From: Comamonas sp.
Lineage (GTDB): Bacteria; Pseudomonadota; Gammaproteobacteria; Burkholderiales; Burkholderiaceae_C
Length of the DNA stretch: 7,873 bases
Direction of reading: 5' to 3'
NCBI GenBank assembly: GCA_018384835.1
Contig: JAHAYB010000487.1
Span: 1 to 7,873 of the forward strand
Shown here: in pieces, positions 1 through 5,938 of the stretch
Position numbering within the stretch: the stretch's first letter is position 1
How the letters are laid out: each line of letters starts with the position of its first letter
Translations under genes and position numbers: made by a program
The notes under the pieces: generated by a model
What the model saw: only the letters and a program-made list of their open reading frames with translations
Database searches by the model: none
Told to the model about the DNA's origin: nothing

Positions 1-110
1 AAAAACCTCGACTTGAAAGATAATTCTTTAATTATCTCAAATTTCATTATATTTGTCTATTAATTTATAGTTTGCGTAAGTCCTATTAATTTATAGTTTG
101 CGTAAGTCCT
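1..110. other. AT-rich left flank, no assignable gene
   Basis: By hand count only about 27% of bases 1-120 are G or C, far below the roughly 57% seen in htpG. No recognisable coding region is present. Two short open stretches run off the left edge. On the plus strand there is a 20-codon tail ending in a TAA at 61-63. On the minus strand an ATG at 45-47 opens 15 codons (MKFEIIKELSFKSRF) to the edge. Both are too short to identify, and neither has a clear ribosome-binding site. The composition suggests DNA of foreign origin continuing to the left of the window. Confidence 0.5.
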
Positions 111-112
111 AT
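57..112. repeat. 26-bp perfect tandem duplication plus 4-bp partial third copy
   Basis: The unit starts CTATTAATTTATAG and ends TTTGCGTAAGTC. It occurs at 57-82 and again, without a mismatch, at 83-108; the first four bases (CTAT) recur at 109-112. Two units add 52 bp, which is not a multiple of three, so the duplication would shift any reading frame crossing it. The second copy ends where similarity of the following frame to the glycosylase family begins. Read on the minus strand each unit contains GGACTTACGCA-like sequence across the unit boundary. Such G/C-tipped ends are reminiscent of insertion-sequence termini, but no transposase or matching inverted partner is visible, so that idea is speculative. 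Confidence 0.9.
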
Positions 113-533
113 CCAAGCACATTTAGCTAATAAACGGATTATTCGACACCGCGCCAAACTGGAAACCATTCCAAAGAATGCCCAATTTATTATAGATATT
201 GAAAAAGAATACCAATGCAGTTTCGGTGAATTTATCGCCAACTGGCCAATTAGTAATATCATTGGCTTATGGGATTTATTGGGCAAGCGCGGTGCTCGTT
301 TGGGTGGACGTTCCGCGCCTGGGTTTTTACGCCTTGCTGGTAAAGATACGTTCTTTTTAACCAGTGATGTAGTAGCGCGTTTAGTCGCTGCCGGAATTAT
401 CGAAAAAACGCCTACAACTAAGCGCGATTTGCAAATTGTGCAAAATACATTCAATAATTTACAGCGGGATTCAGGTCGGCAGCTTTGTCAACTATCGGCT
501 ATGTTAGCTTTAAGTATCAATCCAGAATTTTAA
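111..533 (+). pseudogene. 5'-truncated DNA-3-methyladenine glycosylase (Tag-like, HhH-GPD superfamily)
   Basis: An open frame runs from the stop at 87-89 to the TAA at 531-533. Family-like sequence starts near 111 (IQAHLANKRIIRHRAKL, the IIRHRAKL part at 138-161). This resembles the IIRHRGKI segment of E. coli Tag and the IVRNGAKI segment of the longer COG2818 subfamily. Further matches are KRGARLGG at 285-308, a DVVARL block near 366, and a C-terminal SGRQLCQLS stretch. These enzymes excise N3-methyladenine from alkylated DNA. About 140 residues remain; the N-terminal half, which carries the base-pocket and catalytic residues in Tag (Glu38 and Trp46 in E. coli), is absent. No good start codon with a ribosome-binding site exists: the only in-frame candidate is a TTG at 279 inside the conserved region. 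At about 41% GC, with many TTA, AAT and ATT codons, it differs from its neighbours. The family call is fairly sure; non-function is inferred from the missing half and the repeat at its 5' edge. Confidence 0.72.
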
Positions 534-541
534 TTGATTGA

Positions 542-576
542 GATACCATGCTAAAGAGCGGTATCCGCCCCTTTTT
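542..576 (+). terminator. Possible weak terminator after the glycosylase fragment
   Basis: GATACC (542-547) can pair with GGTATC (560-565) across a 12-nt loop. Alternatively GCGG (558-561) pairs with CCGC (565-568). A run of six T follows at 572-577 after a CCCC stretch. The stems are short and mutually exclusive, so this is a tentative call. It lies just after the stop at 533 in the gap between two convergent coding frames. Confidence 0.3.
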
Positions 577-613
577 TGGGTGCGTTTTGAATGTTTGGGC
601 ATTTTGGGCGGCG

Positions 614-632
614 TGGCGCTAAAAAAGCGCCA
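614..632. terminator. Hairpin between convergent genes, possible htpG terminator
   Basis: TGGCGCT (614-620) pairs perfectly with AGCGCCA (626-632) across a five-A loop. It sits 26 nt beyond the htpG stop codon, where a terminator is expected. On the minus strand the stem is not followed by a T run, so it is not a textbook intrinsic terminator; it may act as a 3'-end stabiliser or a Rho-assisted stop. The rest of 534-658 holds no recognisable gene. Confidence 0.4.
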
Positions 633-658
633 TCGCCTTTTATCGCCCTCTTGCTGTT

Positions 659-2626
659 TTAAGCCAGCAGCGCGTTCACACGCTTGACGTAGGCCACGGG
701 GTCTTCCAGCAGCCCGCCTTCGGCCAGCAGCGCCTGGTCAAACAGGATGTGCGCCAAATCGTCAAAGTTGGCGCTGGTATCGAGTTTTTTGACCAAGGGG
801 TGCTCGGGGTTGACTTCCAGCACGGGCTTGCTGTCAGGCACGGGCTGGCCAGCCTGTTTGAGCATACGCATCAACTGCATACTCATATCGTCACTGGCCA
901 CCACCAAGCAGGCGGGGGAATCGACCAGGCGGCTGGTGGCGCGTACGTCTTCGGCCTTGTCTTTGAGCGCTTCTTTGAGCTTCTCCAGCATGGGCTTGAA
1001 GGCTTCGGCAGCTTCTTCGGCGGCTTTCTTTTCTTCTTCGTCTTGCAGGGTGCTGAGGTCAACAGCGCCTTTGGCGACGGATTGCAGAGGCGTTTCGTCA
1101 AAGTGGGAGAGGTAGTTCAGCGCCCATTCGTCGATGCGGTCGGTCATCAAGAGCACTTCAATGCCTTTTTTCTTGAAGACTTCCAACTGTGGGCTGTTTT
1201 TGGCAGCGGCCAGGGTGTCGGCGGTGATGTAGTAAATCGCCTCTTGCCCTTCTTTCATGCGGGCTTTGTAGTCGGCCAGGCTAACGCTGGGTGTGTCGCT
1301 GCTGGTGGAGGCAAAGCGCAGCAGCTTGGCAATACGCTCTTTGTTGCCCATGTCTTCGCCCAAGCCTTCTTTGAGCACCGCGCCAAACTGGGCGTAGAAC
1401 TGGGTGTATTTGCCTTCCTTGGCTTTGTCTTCGTCGCTAACTACGTCGGTAACGGTTTCGGCATCGGCATCAGCTTCAGCATTGGCGCTGGCTTCGTGCT
1501 TGTCATGGCGTGCCAGGTCTTCCAGCATGGAGAGTACGCGCTTGACTGAGCCTTCACGAATCAGGCGCACGTCACGCGATTCTTGCAGCAACTCGCGGCT
1601 GACGTTCAGCGGCAGGTCTGCCGAGTCAATCACGCCTTTGACAAAGCGCAGGTACTGGGGCAGCAGGCTATCGGCATCGTCCATGATGAACACGCGCTTG
1701 ACGTAGAGCTTTACGCCCGCGTGCTTGTCGCGCTGGTACAGGTCAAACGGCGCTTTGGCGGGGATGTAGAGCAGCTGGGTGTATTCGCTGTTGCCCTCTA
1801 CGCGGTTGTGGCTCCAGGCCAGGGGGTCTTCGTAGTCGTTGCTGATGGCTTTGTAGAACTCTTTGTACTGCTCATCGCTCACGTCTTTTTTGGCGCGTGT
1901 CCACAGGGCACTGGCTTTGTTGACCGTTTCCCACTCGCCGGTTTTCACCATGCTGCCGGGTTCGCCCTCTTTTTCGCTGTCTTTCCATTCCTCTTTTTCC
2001 ATGAGGATGGGCAGGCTGATGTGGTCAGAGTATTTGGCAATCAGTTGCTTGAGCTTCCAGGCGTTGAGAAACTCGCTGTGCTCTTCACGCAGGTGCAAGG
2101 TGATGCTGGTGCCGCGCTCTGCACGGGTGATGGCTTGCACCTCAAAATCGCCCGTGCCGCCACTGCTCCAGCGCACCGCCTCGCCTTCGGCCAGGCCAGC
2201 GCGGCGGCTGTCCACCACGATTTTGTCGGCCACGATAAAGCCGGAATAAAAGCCCACGCCAAACTGGCCAATCAGTTGCGAGTCTTGCTTCTGGTCGCCA
2301 GAGAGTTGGTCCATAAACGCCTTGGTGCCGCTCTTGGCAATCGTGCCCAGGTGGTCGATGGCTTCTTGCTGGCTCATGCCGATACCGGTGTCGGTGATGG
2401 TCAGCGTTTTGGCATCTTTGTCAAAGTGGATGCGTACTTCCAGATTGGGCTGCTCGCCATACAGGCTGGCGTTGTTCAGCGCCTCAAAGCGCAGCTTGTC
2501 GCAAGCGTCCGAGGCGTTAGAGACCAGCTCGCGCAGGAAAATCTCGGAGTTGGAATACAGCGAATGGGTGACTAAGTGCAGTAGCTGTGCAACTTCTGCC
2601 TGGAAGGAATGGGTTTGTGTGCTCAT
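659..2626 (-). CDS. htpG: Molecular chaperone HtpG (bacterial Hsp90)
   Basis: This is a complete 655-residue Hsp90 homologue, an ATP-driven cytosolic dimeric chaperone that helps fold and remodel client proteins under stress. The N-terminal GHKL ATPase domain shows [10 protein letters not shown] with Glu33 and Asn37, DTGIGM with Asp79, and the GQFGVGFYS lid/glycine motif at about 120-128. The middle domain carries LPLNVSREL, whose Arg343 corresponds to the ATP-contacting arginine (Arg336) of E. coli HtpG. The C-terminal dimerisation domain ends in [17 protein letters not shown]. It is about 30 residues longer than E. coli HtpG (624), mostly because of an acidic, Ala-rich insert at about 376-403 ([11 protein letters not shown] and following) before [10 protein letters not shown]. 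The ATG at 2624-2626 is preceded by GGTGA (2634-2638) seven bases upstream and fits the family N-terminus. A sigma-32-like promoter lies about 60 bp upstream, and the gene appears to be a single-gene transcript. Confidence 0.98.
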   Translation of the reverse strand: MSTQTHSFQAEVAQLLHLVTHSLYSNSEIFLRELVSNASDACDKLRFEALNNASLYGEQPNLEVRIHFDKDAKTLTITDTGIGMSQQEAIDHLGTIAKSGTKAFMDQLSGDQKQDSQLIGQFGVGFYSGFIVADKIVVDSRRAGLAEGEAVRWSSGGTGDFEVQAITRAERGTSITLHLREEHSEFLNAWKLKQLIAKYSDHISLPILMEKEEWKDSEKEGEPGSMVKTGEWETVNKASALWTRAKKDVSDEQYKEFYKAISNDYEDPLAWSHNRVEGNSEYTQLLYIPAKAPFDLYQRDKHAGVKLYVKRVFIMDDADSLLPQYLRFVKGVIDSADLPLNVSRELLQESRDVRLIREGSVKRVLSMLEDLARHDKHEASANAEADADAETVTDVVSDEDKAKEGKYTQFYAQFGAVLKEGLGEDMGNKERIAKLLRFASTSSDTPSVSLADYKARMKEGQEAIYYITADTLAAAKNSPQLEVFKKKGIEVLLMTDRIDEWALNYLSHFDETPLQSVAKGAVDLSTLQDEEEKKAAEEAAEAFKPMLEKLKEALKDKAEDVRATSRLVDSPACLVVASDDMSMQLMRMLKQAGQPVPDSKPVLEVNPEHPLVKKLDTSANFDDLAHILFDQALLAEGGLLEDPVAYVKRVNALLA

Positions 2627-2659
2627 AGAAAAATCACCAAAAAAACTACCAAAAAATAC

Positions 2660-2676
2660 GCCGGTAAAACCCCGGC
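2660..2676 (-). promoter_or_regulatory. Hairpin in the htpG leader
   Basis: On the minus strand GCCGG pairs with CCGGC (2672-2676 with 2660-2664) across a 7-nt loop. It is followed by T-rich sequence (GTATTTTTTGGTAGTTTTTTT) running to the ribosome-binding site at 2634-2638. If transcription starts about 6-8 nt after the proposed -10 at 2687-2694, this hairpin lies at or very near the 5' end of the mRNA. Such a position would suit mRNA stabilisation. It looks terminator-like, but it is too close to the start point to be a typical attenuator. Confidence 0.45.
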
Positions 2677-2686
2677 AACGCAGAGG

Positions 2687-2715
2687 TATATAGGACTGCT
2701 GGGGGAGGTTTCAAG
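2687..2715 (-). promoter_or_regulatory. Sigma-32 (RpoH) heat-shock promoter for htpG
   Basis: Read on the minus strand, CTTGAAA (2709-2715) is a perfect match to the core of the sigma-32 -35 consensus. After a 14-nt spacer, CCTATATA (2687-2694) closely matches the -10 consensus CCCATNTA. Spacer length and orientation fit, and the expected start point gives a leader of about 50-55 nt to the htpG ATG. htpG is a classic sigma-32 regulon member in proteobacteria, so sequence and context agree. Confidence 0.8.
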
Positions 2716-2731
2716 AGCAAACGGTGGGCAA

Positions 2732-2804
2732 GGCGGAGTTGCTTAAAAGCAATAAATTTGATTCTTGTAAAGATAACGATTCTCATTTGAGAGCAAACTC
2801 CGCC
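2732..2804. repeat. Imperfect inverted repeat enclosing the Fur-box-like site
   Basis: GGCGGAGTTGCT (2732-2743) is the reverse complement of AGC-AACTCCGCC in 2792-2804, apart from a single extra A at 2795. This gives 12 paired bases with one bulge and a 48-nt interior. The interior holds a small inverted repeat TTGCTT-AA-AAGCAA (2739-2752) and the Fur-box-like sequence at 2772-2790. The two arms place matching sequence on either side of the probable promoter of the siderophore receptor. A cruciform, a pair of binding sites for another regulator, or the remains of a small mobile element are all possible. Confidence 0.6.
2772..2790 (+). promoter_or_regulatory. Fur-box-like operator upstream of the siderophore receptor
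   Basis: GATAACGATTCTCATTTGA agrees with the 19-bp Fur consensus GATAATGATAATCATTATC at 13 positions, including the GATAA-GAT and TCATT cores. It ends 69 bp before the receptor ATG, where iron-loaded Fur would block transcription. The downstream genes are iron-uptake genes, the expected targets. I could not pick a convincing sigma-70 -35/-10 pair around it. Confidence 0.72.
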
Positions 2805-2859
2805 GCGCCGGTACGACGGTTTTCACCTCTCACTTTTACAACTTTTAGCTTCTTTGGTT

Positions 2860-5091
2860 ATGTCCAAATCCTCCCCTCATATCAAAAGCCGTAAGCATTC
2901 TTCAGCAGGTTGGATTGCCGCAGCTGCCCTCGCCTCCTTGGGCTTGCCTACTGCCCAGGCACAAACTGCTGCCACTGCTGCCACTGCTGCCACCGTTACC
3001 TTGCAAGAGGTCACCGTGCAAGGAACCCAAGAGTTTGGCTACACCCCCGCACAACCCACCTCCCCGAAGTACACCGCCCCGCTGGCCGAAACCACGCAAA
3101 CCATCCAGGTGATTAACGAGCAGGTGCTCAAAGACCAAAGCGTCACCACTCTGACCGAAGCCCTGCGCAACGTCCCCGGCACAGGCACTTTCAACGCCGG
3201 CGAGGGCAATGGTGGCCCCACCATGGGCGATGCCATCTACATGCGCGGCTTTGATACGTCCAACAGCATTTATGTGGACGGTGTGCGCGATTTGGGCACT
3301 ATCTCGCGCGAGATGTTCAACATCGAATCACTAGAAATCACCAAGGGCGCAGCAGGCACAGACTATGGGCGCAGCTCCCCTTCTGGCTCTATCAACCTAG
3401 TGACCAAGCAAGCCAATCTAAAAGATAGTTTCTCAGGTGGTGTGGGCTTGGGTAGTGGCAAATACAAACGCGCCACCGCAGACCTCAACCGCAAGCTAGG
3501 CGATACCGTCGCCCTTCGCTTGAACGTGATGGGCCAAGATGCCGGTGTCGCTGGCCGCGATGAGGTCAAAAACGACCGCTGGGGTATTGCCACCTCTTTA
3601 GGCTTGGGGTTGGGAACCAGCACCCGCGCCTTCCTGGATGTGCTGCACGTCAAACAAACCAACACCCCTGAAAGCGGTGTGCCACTGATTGGCTGGGCAG
3701 GCCACGCCGGTACTAACGAAGAGCGCAATACCGCCTCGAAAGTCGATAGCAGCAACTACTACGGCAGCACTGACGCGCACGACAACTCCACCGCCACCAT
3801 GCTCACCATGCGCATTGAGCATGACCTCGATGCCGATACCACACTGCGCAACACCACCCGCTGGGGGCGCAATAAGGACGATTACTTGGCCTTGACCGCA
3901 GGTGGTATTACCTCCACTGACGCTGACCCCAACAACTGGACTATTTCGCGCCTGGGCGCAGCCAAGCAGTTGGATAACAAAATCATCACCAACCAAACCA
4001 ATCTGACCACCCAGTTCAACACCGGCGGTGTGCAGCACAGCCTGAGCGCCGGGCTAGAGTTCACCCACGAAGAGCAGACCAACTACGGCTTAACCCGCAC
4101 CGGCACCATCGACGGCCTGAACCTCTACCACCCTGAGCTAACCCACAGCGGCCAGAGCGTGACCCGCAGCGGCTACAACGGCAAGTGGAAGACCAACACC
4201 GCCGCGTTGTATGCGTTTGACACCCTCAAGCTCAACGAACAGTGGCAAGTAAACGCCGGTTTGCGCTACGACCACTACAAAACCAAGTACAGCTCCAGCA
4301 CTGCCACCAGCAACACCCAGTTGGAAGACAGCGGCAACCTGCTGACCTACAAACTGGGCGCACTGTACAAGCTGGCTCCCAATGGCAATGTGTACGCTAA
4401 CTATGCGGTATCGCAACTGCCCCCCGGCGGTACAGCGGGCTTTGGTGCTTACTCGCTGTCCAGCGCTGACAACAATGCCAACAGCCCCAATATGGAACCC
4501 CAAAAATCCAAAACCCTGGAGCTGGGTAGCAAGTGGGAGCTGATGGAGCAACGCCTGATGCTGGCGGGCGCACTCTTTCGCACCGAAGTGACCAACGAGG
4601 TGTACACCGAAGACGACGGCACCATTACCCAAAGCGGCAAAAAACGGGTGCAAGGAATTGAGCTATCGGCCACCGGCCAAATCACCAAAGACTGGAACGT
4701 GATTGCCGCCTACACCCTGCAAAAATCCAAAATTGCCAAAGGCGCGGCAATGACCGAAGACGGCTCCGACAGCCTGCCCCATGCACCGAAAAGCGCCTTC
4801 TCCCTATGGTCCACTTACAACACCCCCATGGGGCTGACCATTGGCGGCGGCGCACGCTACACCGGCAGCGTCAAGCGCGAAGTGAAAAGTGCCACCACGC
4901 CTAGCGTGATTCCTTCGTACTGGGTGGCTGATGCCATGCTGTCTTACAAGGTGAATAAAAACTTGGATGTACAGCTCAACGTCTTTAACCTGTTCAACAA
5001 GAAGTACATGGGTTCTATGAACAAACTGGGCTTTCGCTACACCCCTGGCTTAGAGCGCTCGGCGCGGGTGACGGCTAACTTTAGGTTCTAA
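2860..5091 (+). CDS. fiu: TonB-dependent catecholate siderophore receptor, Fiu/PiuA type
   Basis: This encodes a 743-residue outer-membrane receptor that imports ferric siderophores using energy passed by TonB-ExbBD. Residues 1-34 form a signal peptide (basic start, hydrophobic WIAAAALASLGLP core, cleavage expected after AQA). A TonB-box-like QEVTVQ lies near 49-54. The plug spans about 73-183 and includes AETTQTIQVI, MRGFDTSNS, IYVDGVRD, ESLEITKGAAG and a GSINLVTKQ end. This pattern closely resembles E. coli Fiu. The rest is the 22-stranded barrel, ending in the terminal phenylalanine (ANFRF) typical of outer-membrane proteins. I chose the ATG at 2860 over a TTG two codons earlier; neither has a recognisable Shine-Dalgarno sequence, which is unusual here. 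The PiuC gene downstream supports the Fiu/PiuA assignment, and a Fur-like box lies upstream. The exact siderophore cannot be read from the sequence. Confidence 0.93.
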   Translation: MSKSSPHIKSRKHSSAGWIAAAALASLGLPTAQAQTAATAATAATVTLQEVTVQGTQEFGYTPAQPTSPKYTAPLAETTQTIQVINEQVLKDQSVTTLTEALRNVPGTGTFNAGEGNGGPTMGDAIYMRGFDTSNSIYVDGVRDLGTISREMFNIESLEITKGAAGTDYGRSSPSGSINLVTKQANLKDSFSGGVGLGSGKYKRATADLNRKLGDTVALRLNVMGQDAGVAGRDEVKNDRWGIATSLGLGLGTSTRAFLDVLHVKQTNTPESGVPLIGWAGHAGTNEERNTASKVDSSNYYGSTDAHDNSTATMLTMRIEHDLDADTTLRNTTRWGRNKDDYLALTAGGITSTDADPNNWTISRLGAAKQLDNKIITNQTNLTTQFNTGGVQHSLSAGLEFTHEEQTNYGLTRTGTIDGLNLYHPELTHSGQSVTRSGYNGKWKTNTAALYAFDTLKLNEQWQVNAGLRYDHYKTKYSSSTATSNTQLEDSGNLLTYKLGALYKLAPNGNVYANYAVSQLPPGGTAGFGAYSLSSADNNANSPNMEPQKSKTLELGSKWELMEQRLMLAGALFRTEVTNEVYTEDDGTITQSGKKRVQGIELSATGQITKDWNVIAAYTLQKSKIAKGAAMTEDGSDSLPHAPKSAFSLWSTYNTPMGLTIGGGARYTGSVKREVKSATTPSVIPSYWVADAMLSYKVNKNLDVQLNVFNLFNKKYMGSMNKLGFRYTPGLERSARVTANFRF
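2965..2991 (+). repeat. Three perfect in-frame copies of a 9-bp repeat in the receptor
   Basis: ACTGCTGCC occurs three times in a row at 2965-2973, 2974-2982 and 2983-2991, encoding Thr-Ala-Ala repeated at residues 36-44. It lies immediately after the predicted signal-peptidase site and just before the TonB box near residue 49. Because the unit is a multiple of three, changes in copy number would lengthen or shorten the flexible periplasmic N-terminus without a frameshift. Confidence 0.9.
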
Positions 5092-5109
5092 GCACTAAGC
5101 ACTAAGCAC
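5089..5109 (+). repeat. Three tandem copies of TAAGCAC at the receptor stop codon
   Basis: The 7-mer TAAGCAC is repeated exactly at 5089-5095, 5096-5102 and 5103-5109. The first TAA is the receptor's stop codon. Because the unit is 7 bp, the three TAA triplets fall in three different reading frames, so translation in any plus-strand frame ends here. Confidence 0.92.
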
Positions 5110-5123
5110 CCCCCATCCCCATC

Positions 5124-5152
5124 AACCCCGCCGCGCAAGTAGCGGGGTTTTT
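5124..5152 (+). terminator. Intrinsic terminator between receptor and hydroxylase genes
   Basis: AACCCCGC (5124-5131) pairs perfectly with GCGGGGTT (5142-5149) across a 10-nt loop. The T run 5148-5152 partly overlaps the stem end. The position, 33 bp after the receptor stop, is right for a rho-independent terminator on the plus strand. The next gene's ribosome-binding site begins only a few bases beyond the T run, so expression of that gene from the receptor promoter needs read-through. Confidence 0.85.
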
Positions 5153-5168
5153 CTGTAAAGGACTTTCT

Positions 5169-5855
5169 ATGCTGCTGCATATCCCCAACATCTTGACCCG
5201 TGAGCAAGTGACCGCCATGCGCACCGCTATTGATGCCGCCGATTGGACAGACGGGCGCATCACCGCAGGCAACCTAGGGAGGCTGGTCAAGCGCAACCGC
5301 CAACTGCCAGAAAACTCCCCCGTGGCGCTGGAGCAAGGGCGCATCATCGAGCAGGCGCTGGCTGCCAGTGGGCTGTTTTTTAGCGCCGCGCTGCCTGCGC
5401 GTACCATGCCGCCATTGTTCAACCGCTATGGCGCAGCGGGCAACGAAACCTATGGCCTGCATGTCGATGGCTCTATGCGCCGCGTGCCAGATTCGCCGCT
5501 GTGGCTGCGTACCGATGTCTCTAGCACCCTGTTCCTGTGCGACCCCGAGGACTACGAAGGCGGCGAGCTGGTGGTGGTGGACACCTACGGCGAGCACGAA
5601 GTCAAGCTACCCGCCGGGGATTTGATTTTGTACCCCTCCACCAGCCTGCACCGGGTGGAGCCAGTAACACGCGGTGAGCGCGTATGCTCTTTTTTCTGGA
5701 CGCAAAGCATGGTGCGTGACGATGCCAAGCGCACCCTGCTATTTGAAATGGACCAAGCCATCATCAGCCTACGCGCCCAATATGGAGAATCTGCCCAAAC
5801 CCTCAGCCTAAGCGGCCATTACCATAACCTGCTGCGGATGTGGGCAGAGACTTAA
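5169..5855 (+). CDS. piuC: Fe(II)/2-oxoglutarate-dependent PKHD-type hydroxylase, PiuC/YbiX family
   Basis: This 228-residue protein matches the PiuC/YbiX family nearly end to end (usual length about 225). The fold is a double-stranded beta-helix dioxygenase. Iron-binding residues are visible as His98 and Asp100 in LHVDG and His161 in SSLH-like TSLHRV; Arg171 in RGERV is the likely 2-oxoglutarate anchor. Other family marks are [29 protein letters not shown] and the C-terminal [10 protein letters not shown]. The start ATG has a strong AAAGGA (5157-5162) six bases upstream. Members are typically encoded beside Fiu/PiuA-type receptors, as here, and are linked to iron starvation and siderophore handling, but the physiological substrate is not firmly known. 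The protein is presumably cytoplasmic, since no signal peptide is seen. Its transcription probably depends on read-through past the terminator at 5124-5152, as no promoter is obvious in the short gap. Confidence 0.95.
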   Translation: MLLHIPNILTREQVTAMRTAIDAADWTDGRITAGNLGRLVKRNRQLPENSPVALEQGRIIEQALAASGLFFSAALPARTMPPLFNRYGAAGNETYGLHVDGSMRRVPDSPLWLRTDVSSTLFLCDPEDYEGGELVVVDTYGEHEVKLPAGDLILYPSTSLHRVEPVTRGERVCSFFWTQSMVRDDAKRTLLFEMDQAIISLRAQYGESAQTLSLSGHYHNLLRMWAET

Positions 5856-5886
5856 AACCGCCCTAAAACTGTCTAAAACCGTCGGC

Positions 5887-5914
5887 AAAAAAAAGCCCGC
5901 CTCAGCAGGCGGGC
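5887..5914 (-). terminator. Strong intrinsic terminator of the TRAP binding-protein gene
   Basis: Read on the minus strand, GCCCGCC and GGCGGGC (arms 5908-5914 and 5895-5901) form a perfect 7-bp stem, extendable by one pair, around a small loop. It is followed by eight T (5887-5894 as A on the plus strand). It lies 24 bp past the binding-protein stop. On the plus strand no T run follows, so it mainly serves the minus strand; the stem may also slow transcripts leaving piuC. Confidence 0.9.
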
Positions 5915-5938
5915 ATGGCTAGCTAGCCGTTTGCACCC

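Noticed and set aside
1..47. Minus-strand open frame starting ATG at 45-47 and running off the left edge (15 residues)
   Set aside because: It is too short to identify, has no clear ribosome-binding site, and lies in very AT-rich DNA where chance open frames are common. It is mentioned only as part of the flank.
57..112. CRISPR-like array
   Set aside because: The two copies are directly adjacent with no spacers, so this is a simple tandem duplication.
86..454. Minus-strand 122-codon frame over the glycosylase fragment
   Set aside because: It is a shadow of the plus-strand frame, which carries the recognisable family blocks. Its translation shows no coherent domain.
279..533. TTG at 279 as the true start of an 84-residue protein
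   Set aside because: Family similarity extends upstream in the same frame to about 111 and the TTG lies in the middle of a conserved block, so it is a leucine codon within a truncated gene rather than a start.
749..1549. Plus-strand 266-codon frame opposite the htpG 3' half
   Set aside because: It is an antisense shadow of htpG with repetitive Phe/Gly/Val composition and no plausible start signal.
1583..2575. Plus-strand 330-codon frame opposite htpG
   Set aside because: It is the long antisense shadow expected in GC-rich DNA. The opposite strand encodes a full, well-conserved HtpG, and this translation is low-complexity without family motifs.
4138..4653. Minus-strand 171-codon frame opposite the siderophore receptor
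   Set aside because: It is a shadow of the beta-barrel coding sequence, with no recognisable domain or ribosome-binding site.
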